Source: Monoplex corrugatus
Lineage: Eukaryota; Mollusca; Gastropoda; Littorinimorpha; Ranellidae
Length of the DNA: 64,000 bases
NCBI GenBank assembly: GCA_030674185.1
Contig: CM060306.1
Coordinates: 37,231,983 to 37,295,982, forward strand
Direction: 5' to 3'
In this document: one piece after another, positions 10,680 to 20,163 of the stretch
How the letters are laid out: each line of letters opens with the position of its first letter
How positions within the stretch are numbered: position 1 is the first letter of the stretch
Translations under genes and position numbers: made by a program
Notes under the pieces: model-generated
Databases searched by the model: none
Seen by the model: the letters and a program-made list of their open reading frames with translations, nothing else
Told to the model about the DNA's origin: nothing

Positions 10680-12960
10680 GTCAGCCTAACTTGATTGTAT
10701 TTCTGCCTTCCCTTCCAAATTCGTCCCTCAACAGTTTATTGGAGGATAATTTAGAAAAGCATTTGCATTTTATTACATTGCCACACCAACGTAGTTTTCT
10801 TTTCTTAACTGAAGTCAGCAGATCTTTATATGTTCCAGTTTTGTGCACTTGTTCTTTGGTGATGTGATCAGTGTGTCTAGTCTTTAGTATCTTGTAATAA
10901 CACCTCATTTCCATAGCTTGGTTTCATCTTTTCAGATCTGACATGAATATTCATGTCTCGCATGCATACAGGAAGATGGAACGTACCAATGCAATAAGAG
11001 CCTGATCTTGCGTATCATGGAGAAAGTCTTGTCCTTCTATACATGTTTTAGCCTGGACAGTTCTGACGTTGTCTTTGCTGCCTTCGAGAGGATGTCAGGT
11101 TTAGATCTTTCACTGCTAATGAAGAATCACAGCTAAATGGATTGTTGAACAACTTCTAGCGTCAGTCCATGGACAATTGTATCAGTAGTGATGATAGTGG
11201 TGTGGCTGGCCATCAACTTGGTATTCTTAATGGTAATTTCCGTGCCCTATTTCGTGAATGTTTCATCTGCTCTTTTACTAAGCTTAGTAAGTTCTTGCTC
11301 ACTGCCTGCTGGGCATCAATAATGTCTGCAAAGGATAGGCTTGTGGTGGTTCTTCCTCCAACGCTGACTGTGCTGACATAATTTTCAAGTGCGTGAGCCA
11401 TGATGCGTTTCAGGAATATCTTGAAAAGCGTGGAATTCACAAGCAGCCCTGACGAACTCCAGTGACAGAATGGAACTACTTTCAATAGCATCCTGTATAA
11501 GTATCGCACTGGTTGGTTTGGAGAATAGTTGCTTGATGATATTGACTGGTTTTGCCTGATGTTAAATTTCTTCATTGTGGCCCAGAGTGCCTCTCGTGAG
11601 ACGTTGTCAAACGCCTTCGTAAAATCCATGAAGACATGAGAAAACTCCTTGTGGTGTTGTGGGTGTTTTTTCGTTAACATTACGCAGATTAAGGGATGTT
11701 TCGATGGCATGTCTGCCCTCGCAAAATCAAGCTTGTTCTTGAACAGTGCTGGTAAATCCCTGTGGCTCTAATATATTCAGATTTATTTTGAACCATGCCA
11801 GTAAAATGATTTTAAACATTACCTTACTAGCATGACTGATCAAGCTGATGGTGTGGTAGTTTTGTTAGCGTTGGAGATTTCCTTTCTTGGTATGGGTTAC
11901 AGTTAGTGATTGGTTCATGGTGTGGGCAGTTCTCCTGAGTGTCAGATTGTATTGCAGAATCAGGATGTCAATTACTGCTTCTTCACCCTGTTTTAAGAAT
12001 TCTTCGGGGATATTGTTAGTGTCCACAGCCTTCCACATTTTGCAATGTTGCTGTTTTACTATTGCTATCACTTCTTCATGGAGTACTGAGGACTCACTTC
12101 TTTTGATGTTAGCACACTTAGATCTCCTTTCTCTGTTTGCTGCATGCACTGTTTAAAACAATACTCAGTCCACCTTTTTATGATGTCTTTTTCCTATGCG
12201 AGGCAGTCTTTATCCTACATGGTACTGACTTTACACTGTTTGTGTTTGATAAGTCATTTGTAATATTGGAAGCTTTCTGTGTGTCGCTGCCGTCAAGTTT
12301 TTGTTTGTTTGTTTGTTTTGGTCTTCGTTTTATTTATGTCTTCATGTTATTGTTTGATCCAGCTTTCCTTTGCATTATTCCTTTCCTGACCAATCCTCTA
12401 GTTTATAGTGCTGTTTTCCCTTCCCTTCTCACTATTCTTTTGTTCCTTTTAACTCCTTTCAGTACCACATAATTCTAAGACATTTCTTGTGATACATGGT
12501 TTGGATTTCCATCGGTTTACCTCTAAAACCTCTATTGCTGACTGTTGCTTTGTATGGTTCCCTCGGCACTGAACAGCTGTTTTGTCTTTCGCGGTGGCTC
12601 AGTGAGTAGTGAGTGCGTTCAACTAAACAGCGGGCTGTGCACAGCCGTACTGATTCAGCTTTCACTTGGTTGAAATTGTTTGTGAGGACTTCACGATTGT
12701 TTTTACAAACAGCAGTTGTGGGGCGAATTTTCTTCCTGTGGCCGCTTGGAATGGCTCGACGATGTTAGGATCGTTCGGCGTATCAATATTGAATTTGAGA
12801 CGGTAGTTTTCCATTCCCTTGTTGTTCTTCATCCATATGTTAAAGTTCATTATGATAAGATCATGGTCACTGCTAAGACCAGCTCCTCGAAACTCCCTTG
12901 TAACCCTTCCAATAACTGGCTTATGGAAACATGGAAACACCCAGCATGCAAGCAAGGGCA
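10680..12960 (-). pseudogene. Decayed non-LTR retrotransposon (endonuclease C-term, RT, C-term)
   Basis: Reading the minus strand from 12960 down gives pieces in the expected order. First is the endonuclease end (GLSSDHDLIIM near 12880-12860, followed by KFNID and a KFAPQLL block). Next is the RT start (VDTNNIPEEFLKQG and THTKKGNLQ near 12040-11870), then RT motif A (VFMDFTKAFDNVSREALWATMKK near 11620), the region of motif C (LSFADIIDA, with the second Asp lost) near 11320, and the terminal CYYKILKTRHTDHIT ... KKRKLRWCG region near 10900-10770. Many stops and shifts make it a dead relic. It lies in the copy A intron between exons 2 and 3. It resembles the LINE type common in marine invertebrates that ends with an RKLRWYGH-like block. 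Confidence 0.8.
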
Positions 12961-13141
12961 ATGAAAAAAAAACGTTTTAGCTCATAACTTCTACTTTGAA
13001 AAAAACACACATCGTTATCACAATCATTAACATTAATATTAACATTAACATTAACATTGTCACTGTACTTGTTGGTGAAACTGTAGGTGCCTCAATCCTC
13101 TATACACTAGGCGCCACAAACATGAAGACAAGTACACTTAC

Positions 13142-13332
13142 TTAATTACAACAGCCAAATGGCCAGAACTGATGATACCACCGATGAAAGGGACGAAAAA
13201 CAGGAAACGACGACCGATCTGGTCAGACTTTATGCCGATAAGGATGGAAGAGACGAACATGGGTACCATGGAGGCGTAGTCTTGATACAAGCTCCATATT
13301 TGTGTTTCCTTGCTGATAGTGTTCTCTATTGC
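13142..13332 (-). CDS. SLC46-like MFS transporter copy A, exon 2 (TM2-3)
   Basis: The acceptor is TATTCCCAG|GCAATAG at 13332 and the donor is AATTAA|GTAAGTG at 13142. It starts in phase 0, as A1 ends, and ends with two bases of a codon, as A3 requires. It holds the canonical MFS loop 2-3 signature G-x3-D-x2-G-R-R (GIKSDQIGRR), preceded by TM2 (MVPMFVSSIL) and followed by TM3 (FLFFVPFIGGIISSGHL). This signature is the strongest single piece of evidence for the superfamily. The adjacent intron carries the 33-bp minisatellite starting about 210 bp away. Confidence 0.82.
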
Positions 13333-13544
13333 CTGGGAATACACACAACACCAGTATGAGGCTATATTCATACTAAAGCACGTTTTCATAGACATTTCTT
13401 TTGCTACAAAAGAAAACATATTTTGTGAATGGTGAGTTACATTTTGCTGCACGAAAGCCATTCACAGCCAAACATGCCATACTATGGAATGAATAGCTTT
13501 CACCTTTCAAACAGATATTTATATATAAACTGAACGTTTGTGCG

Positions 13545-15720
13545 AACAGGAACAAAGTGAATACTTCTGGATTGCAAAAAGGAATTAAGTAAATGGCTGA
13601 ATGGTTTTCACATTATAAATAAGAAAACAGTGAACAGCTTTCGTGTTGCAAATAATATTTAAAAAGTGAATATCTCTGCATTGCAAACAGGAACAAAGCG
13701 AATGGCATGCACACTATAGATAAGATTATAAAAAACTAAATGGCTTCCATGTTGCACATAATTATTTAAAGTTATCATCTCTGCATTGTAAACAGGAACA
13801 AAGTCAGTGGCTTTCGCGTTGCAAGCCCAAGTAACCTGCTTCACATTGTAAACATGAACAAAGTGAATGACTTTCACTTAGCAAACAAACGAAATGAATG
13901 GCTTAAGCTTCCTTACTGCAAACAGGAACAAAGTGAATGCCTTCCTCCTTGCAAACAAGAGCAAAGTCAATAGCTTCCACATTTCAAACAGGAACAAAGT
14001 GGATGGCTTCCTCATTGCAAACAGGAGCAAAGTAGATGACTTCCTCCTTGCGAACAGGAACAAAGTGAATGACTTCCTCCTTGCGAATAGGAACAAAGTG
14101 GATGACTTCTTCATTGAAAACAGGAACAAAGTCAATAGCTTCCACATTTCAAACAGGAACAAAATGGAAGGCTTCCTCACTGCAAACAGAAACAAAGTGG
14201 ATGACTTCCTCCTTGCAAACAGGAACAAAGTGAATGACTTCCTCCTTGCAAACAGGAACAAAGTGAATGACTTCCGCTTAGCAAACAGAAACAAAGTGAA
14301 TGGCTTAAGCTTCCTTACTGCAAACAGGAACAAAGTGAATGACTTTCTCCTTGCAAACAGGAACAAAGTAAATGGCTTCTTCATTGCAACTAGGAACAAA
14401 GTGAATGTCTTCCTCCTTGCAAACAAGAGCAAAGTCAACAGCTTCAACATTTCAAACAGGAACAAAGTGGATGGCTTCCTCATTGCAAACAGGAATGAAG
14501 TGAAAGTCTTCTCTTTGCAAACAGAAACAAAGTCAATAGCTTTCACATTGCAAACAAGAACAAAATGGACGACTTCCTCATTGCAAACAGGAACAAAGTG
14601 AATGACTTCCTCCTTGCAAACAGGAACAAAGTGGATAATTTCCTCATTGCAATCAGGAACAAAGTGAATGACTTCCTCCTTGCAAACAGGAACAAAGTGA
14701 ATGACTTCCTCCTTGCAAACAGGAACAAATTTGATGGCTTCCTTCTTGCGAACAGGAACAAAGTGAATGGCCTCCTCCTTGCAAACAGGAACAGAGTGAA
14801 TGACTTCCTCCTTGCGAACAGGAACAAAGTGGATGACTTCCTCGTTGAAAACAGGAACAAAGTCAATAGCTTCCACATTTCAAACAGGAACAAAGTAGAT
14901 GGCTTCCTCACTGCACACAGGAACAAAGTAGATGACTTCCTCCTTGCAAACAGGAACAAAGTGAATGACTTCCTCCTTGCAAACAGGAACAAAGTGATTG
15001 ACTTCCACTTAGTAAACAGAAACAAAGTGAATGCCTTCCTCCTTGCAAACAAGAGCAAAATCAATAGCTTCCACATTTCAAACAGGAACAAAGTGGATGA
15101 CTTCCTTCTTGCAAACAGGAACAAAGTGGATGACTTCCTCCTTGCAAACAGGAACAAAGTGGATGACTTCCTCCTTGCAAACAGGAACAAAGTGGATGAC
15201 TTCCTCATTGCAAACAGGAACAAAGTGAATGACTTCCTCCTTGCAAACAGGAACAAAGTGGATGACTTCCTCATTGCAATCAGGAACAAAGTGGATGACT
15301 TCCTCCTTGTAAACAGGAACAAAGTGAATGACTTTCTCCTTTCAAACAGGAACAAAGTCAAACACCTTCCATATCGCAAACAGGAACAAAGTGGATGACT
15401 TCCTCATTGTAAACAGGAACAAAGTGAAAGTCTTCTCTTTGCAAACAGGAACGAAGTCAATAGCTTTCACATTGCAAACAAGAACTAAATGGATGACTTC
15501 CTCCTTGCGAACAGGAACAAAATGAATGACTTCCTCCATGCAAACAGGAACAAATTTGATGGCTTCCTTCTTGGGAACAGGAACAAAGTGAATGGCTTCC
15601 TCTTTGCAAACAGGAACAAAGTGAATGACTTCCTCCTTGCAAACAGTAACAAAGTGAATGACTTCTGCGTTGCAAACAGAAACAAAGTGAATGGCTTCCC
15701 CATTGCAGACTGAAATAAAC
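13545..15720. repeat. 33-bp minisatellite array, about 55 core units
   Basis: Head-to-tail 33-bp units begin GAACAAAGTGAATGACTTCC and continue with TCCTTGCAAACAG. The core runs 13910-15720 and the left edge (13545-13910) is decayed. A variant unit with CACATTTCAAACAG recurs at irregular multiples of 33 bp (near 13975, 14145, 14440, 14870 and 15070). Because 33 is divisible by three and the unit lacks stops in some frames, frames of 200-330 codons stay open on both strands (an 11-residue period). This is a property of the repeat, not evidence of a protein. It lies in copy A intron 1. Confidence 0.95.
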
Positions 15721-16230
15721 TGGCACTACTTTTACACTGGAAATAAGGACAAAACTTGACTTGCTGTGCATGAAGTTTTACGTTCGTGGCAGCTTAAAAC
15801 AGTAGTAGATATCCATGTTTAGTATGAACATTATCCTACATTTGTCCATTGATCATGAGGTCGAACAGGAATGACATGACACACCTCACTTTCTGTCTGG
15901 GCCAATAGTATGAAGATAGTGCTCCTCTGGCCTTCCTTTCTGCTTTATCCTCCCTAACCAGAACAGGCACAGGTACCCATTCACAGCAGGGTGGATGGAG
16001 ACCATGAGCACAAAGGTTTTCTTGAGACAGGAATAAAGTCGCACGGTCAAATTGAAAGGCTGTGTGTGTTTATCTTGTGGAGTGGCTAGATGAGTAATAT
16101 TTACAAGATTTCAAGATACCTACTGTTAGAAATTTAATTTCACACCCCTTTATAAGGGGCAGTGACTCAAATGAATAAATCACCTGAAGTCTGAACTCTG
16201 TGTGTGTGTCTCTTTCTCCCTCAGTGTCTG

Positions 16231-16239
<9 letters not shown>

Positions 16240-16266
<27 letters not shown>

Positions 16267-16283
16267 CCTCCCCCCCCCCCCCA
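16240..16283. repeat. (TC)n and poly-C tract
   Basis: A CT-rich run beginning near 16210 becomes pure TC and then a run of about 14 C, 85 bp downstream of exon A1 in the first intron. Confidence 0.9.
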
Positions 16284-16367
16284 TGTTTCTCTCCAACCTA
16301 CTCCTGCCCCTTCTTTCCCCCTTTCCAAGTGTCTATGAGTGCATCAGACAATGACAAACGAACCAAC

Positions 16368-16708
16368 CTGCACTTCGGGGTCAAGGTTTTCGGAGCCACA
16401 CACCCCACTCGTGGTGATGTTAAAACTTGACAGCTGGTCCTGGTACTTGTCTTGGAAGTAACGATAACGATACTGATCACTGACGGCATAACCCAGGCTT
16501 TCAATGATCGAATTCACCGTTAATGCAATGATGAAAGCGTTGCGTTGTAAGAACGACCTTTTAGGCGGAGACGTCTCAGCTGACATGTCTTGTTTCGGTT
16601 TCTTTTCACTGGTCTGGTTTGCAACGTTTCTGGTTGTCGTTTTCTGTTGCTTTGTCCCGCTAGAACTGTTTCCTCCCTTTCCTATCGTAGTGGTCGTCGG
16701 TTGACTTT
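16368..16708 (-). CDS. SLC46-like MFS transporter copy A, exon 1 in window (N-terminus and TM1)
   Basis: The acceptor TTTTCTTGCAG precedes 16708, with a good pyrimidine tract, and the donor is GTGCAG|GTTGGT at 16368. The frame is open from the acceptor. A Thr/Ser/Lys/Gln-rich hydrophilic stretch is followed by Met at 16586 and then TM1 (NAFIIALTVNSIIESLGYA). After TM1 comes an extracellular segment with a possible N-glycosylation site (NITT) and a Cys (GVCG), both expected in the SLC46 TM1-2 loop. Because a convincing acceptor precedes it, at least one more upstream exon probably exists; I could not identify it. The Met at 16586 is an alternative start if this were the first exon. Phase joins exactly to A2. 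Confidence 0.75.
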
Positions 16709-17250
16709 CTGCAAGAAAAGGTAATAACAGACGATCTTTTTATTCTGTTCCTGTTCTTCTTCTTGTTTTTGTTTTCTTCTTCTATTACTCTTCTTCTTTT
16801 GTTACTCTGTTCTTTTGGCTTCAGTCCCAGCCTGCAGCTTAACAACTTTTTATTAGTCTTAATGCTCCAATCGCTTTGGTGATGTCGTCATGGTTTGCCC
16901 AGAACTCATCTGCCCACACCTCACCCGGTCCTCTCCATTGGAAGACCTTGCTAGCGCATACATTTTTTGCTGCTGCTGTTGTTGTTGTTGTTGTTTACTT
17001 TGCAGATATAAAGGGTCTGCCAGTTAATCACAATTAATCCTCCCTTAAGCAAACTCCAGAATACTCTTCTTTTTCTCTTTATTCTTATTTTTCACTGCGA
17101 TGATAAACTTTTCACTGTCAAAACAAAATAAGTACAGGTCTTCTCCATCTCAGTGGATCATCAGGAATATTACATGATCTGTTATTTTTTGCATCTGTTG
17201 TTGTTGTTGTTGTTGTGTTAGTCGTTTGCTTGTGTGTATGCATGTGCGTG
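16709..17250. other. Intron or upstream DNA with T-rich and TTG repeats
   Basis: CTT/TTC-rich tracts and two (TTG)n runs (near 16972-16995 and 17194-17215). I see no coding region or promoter element that I would defend. Confidence 0.4.
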
Positions 17251-17254
17251 CATT

Positions 17255-17255
17255 C

Positions 17256-17310
<55 letters not shown>

Positions 17311-17360
17311 TGTGTGTGTGTGTGTTATGTATGTGTGTGTATGTATATATATATATATAT

Positions 17361-17418
<58 letters not shown>

Positions 17419-17440
17419 GTATGTGTGTGTGTGTGTGTAT
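17255..17440. repeat. Compound (GT)n / (TA)n microsatellite
   Basis: GT runs flank a short TA run at 17343-17365. Frames coding Cys-Val repeats arise from it and are not genes. Confidence 0.97.
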
Positions 17441-17778
17441 GCTTGACTGCCAAAAGTCATATGGATAACCATTTGCGTCTGTCTTATTTCATACATCATA
17501 TACGCATTCTCAAACTGTTTCTATGTATCTCTGGTTCCATTTTGCCTGACCACAAACAGCTACTTTGATTTATATTAAGTACAAGCATGTCAGTAACAGT
17601 TGTTATGTTGACGAGTGTACATCAAATGCAGTCCAGTCCTCTTGCAGTTAATCATCTGGTCAAAAATATATGTGTAAAGCATTTCAACATCCAGTAAGTT
17701 TACTGTTGCAATTATTACTGAAGGATTTCCGATATTGCAAAAGAGCAGAAAAATACAAAAGCAAAAGCAAGCCAGCAC

Positions 17779-17780
<2 letters not shown>

Positions 17781-17817
<37 letters not shown>

Positions 17818-17860
17818 CACATGTACACACACACATACACACACACATACACACACACAC

Positions 17861-17923
<63 letters not shown>
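17781..17923. repeat. (CA)n microsatellite
   Basis: About 140 bp of CA with a few interruptions; it adjoins the left edge of the duplicated segment at 17930. Confidence 0.97.
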
Positions 17924-17929
17924 CAGACC

Positions 17930-18880
17930 TAGCTGAAAAGGAAAACATGCTGTGTCTAGAACATCATGCCTGACCATTTGGGGATTGCACATACACTCCC
18001 AGTAGTTGTAGTAAAACAACATTGGAACTGGCAAACTGCCCAGTAGAGAAATAAAACATGGAGAAGGCAAAGGAGGAATCTTTCTTTCTGTGTTGGTCCA
18101 GAGACTGGGCTGGACTTGACCGGTGTGCACTGTGATGCTATGTCCTGGAGTTTGTCATCTGCCCTCCTTGCCATGTGACTTGTAAATTAGGCTACTGATG
18201 ACTGGGTCTGAATTAGTCATGCAGCACATCTGCCTGGCGAAATGGCAACTGTGTGGTCCTGGAAACTGAGAGGTAGTTGCTCTGGGTCTCATTCAGTACA
18301 CTCAGGTGTTTCTTTTCAACTTGGAATGGCAGATCGGTTGCTGGTTCAGGGAATCAGGCCTGATGACTGCAGACAAAGTCCTGGTGACAGCTTGGAAAGA
18401 TGGCAAACTTGGAATATTCCTTCTGGGGCAAGTTAGGCCCAACTGAAGAGTATAACAGGTTGTGTCTGGGGGATCATGTTTGACCACATTTGATATCGTA
18501 CAACCACTACCTGTTGTAGTGAAACAACGTTGGGAGCTTCTTATTGATGAGTATCAAGACTATCGTATAAAAATGAAGAGCTGGCAGCTACATGCGAGCT
18601 GGTGACTGGACAGGCTGCACAATAGAGGGATGAAGGCTATAGTAAAGCAAAGAAGCTGTCTTTTGTTCTCTGTTGGTTGGGTGGCAGGGGTAGACATGAT
18701 TGGTATGTATTGTGTGGCTATGTTCCAGAATTTGGGTCATGCAGTGCATTGACAGCCCCCCTTTGCTCTTCAAAATGGCTATTGTGTGACGCCTAGGGCT
18801 AGGATTTGATTATTTTACCAGTAATGAGGCCATTGTTACTCTGGGCTCATCCAGCACTTTCAGTGTTTCTTGTCATATGA
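17930..18880. repeat. Old tandem duplication, period about 550 bp
   Basis: 17935-18315 and 18450-18875 resemble each other along their length. Shared landmarks in order are CTGAA..G..AACA.G.TGTGTCT, GTAGT.AAACAAC.TTGG, GG.GTGCACTGTG-like, and a terminal CTC..TC..A.CACT..C.GGTGTTTCTT. Divergence is high, with several indels. No open frame is conserved. I do not recognise the unit. Confidence 0.6.
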
Positions 18881-18969
18881 TATCACCAAAAAGCACACAC
18901 ACACCAAAAAATATAAAATAAAATAAAATAAAAACAAAACAAGTAAAAGCAAGCAAGCACACCTGCACA

Positions 18970-18970
18970 T

Positions 18971-19018
<48 letters not shown>

Positions 19019-19260
19019 GTATATGATGATGATTATATATATATACATATATATATACATATACACATACATACATACACACACACCAAAGAAATAAAAA
19101 AGAAAGAAAGATGAAAAGAAATGAAGAAAAAGAATAGGAAAATGGAAAGAAATAAAGAAAAGGAAAACAATAAATAGATGAATAGATAAATAAATAAATA
19201 AATAGATAAACAAATAATGAAAATATACAGTAGAAGGAAGAAAGGAAATCATTACGAATA
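18970..19260. repeat. (CA)n/(TA)n and A-rich simple sequence
   Basis: CA then TA runs at 18970-19085, followed by AAGA- and AAAT-rich low-complexity DNA to about 19260. Confidence 0.9.
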
Positions 19261-19624
19261 AATCAATAAATTAACAAGCAAATAACTATCTGCGGTGGAA
19301 GAAAGTTTAACAGTGTTCAACAGTACGAATAGTAAAGATGTCCACTAAAGTGATACAAAGATACTGTGAAGCCAACCTTATCAGTTGCAGTATGAATACT
19401 ACCAACTAGGAAGACACTGCTTGCAGTAGAGCAACAGTGAACACAGAGTAGTAGTACAGAACAGCACAGAACAGCTGCTAACCAAGAGAAGAGGGGATGA
19501 CGGAAGTAAAACAAAGGGCCTGAGGAAAAACGTGTCTGCAGGATTGGTCTTCTACTCCACATGAAGATTTATACCAGACACTGAAGACCGGTATGACTAC
19601 TAACCAATGGGATTGACGGGAAAG

Positions 19625-19627
<3 letters not shown>

Positions 19628-19673
<46 letters not shown>

Positions 19674-19685
19674 CCATCATCATTA
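19628..19685. repeat. (ATC)n microsatellite
   Basis: About 18 ATC triplets with one interruption. Confidence 0.95.
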
Positions 19686-20065
19686 TTATCATGAACATAT
19701 CATTTGTTCAGAAATCATAAAGCTACTTTCAAGCAAAACACAGACGTTAATTAACGTTTTCCCTCATCACCAACGAAAAAAAAATTGCATGATCCACTTT
19801 GTTCTTAGTTGCAATACATACAGCCATTCGTGCCAAACAGGGCACGGAACGACACGGCGTAAAATGGTACCATAGGAACGGCTTCCACATTGTAGAAAGA
19901 AACTCTAGGGAGAGCTAGACAACAGAAGGTCTTCAGAGAAGTAACCCCCTTTAGACAAGTGTTTCGGCCCTGAATTCCTTACACTCTCGGGGGGCCGGGC
20001 CACATCCAGGTCATGACTCCTGGATGCCCTTCTGCTGTTGTCTTATTTTTTATTTTTAAAATTTT

Positions 20066-20143
20066 CCCACGCCGGGGATCGAACCTGGGCGATTCTGCGC
20101 TTCAGAACTGCGGTACGCGGTTTTACCAATGTGCTAACGGGGC
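20066..20143 (-). other. tRNA-like module in the retrotransposon 3' UTR (unit 1a)
   Basis: On the minus strand it reads from GCCCCGTTAGCACATTGGTA, an A-box-like TTAGCACATTGG, to a B-box-like GGTTCGATCCCCGGC. Spacing between the boxes is tRNA-like. The T-arm can pair with one mismatch (CCAGG with CCCGG). The outer seven bases can pair at five of seven positions. A TTCTG/CAGAA stem occupies the anticodon arm position with a short loop. It is tRNA-derived or tRNA-mimicking, not a functional tRNA gene. The same module is at 23825-23902, 51352-51431 and 55103-55182, and a decayed one is near 44236-44335. Confidence 0.65.
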
Positions 20144-20163
20144 ACACATCATCTGTAGGGAAT

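Noticed and set aside
13878..15379. Long minus- and plus-strand frames (up to 332 codons) with 11-residue repeats as a repetitive protein gene
   Set aside because: They exist on both strands at once and arise because the 33-bp unit is divisible by three and lacks stops; there is no splice, start or composition evidence for a protein.
17215..17568. Cys-Val-rich ORF as a metallothionein or toxin-like peptide
   Set aside because: Translation of a GT microsatellite.
20066..20143. Functional tRNA gene
   Set aside because: Box motifs are present but the anticodon stem has the wrong loop size and the acceptor has mismatches; it lies in a retroelement 3' UTR and is repeated with it.
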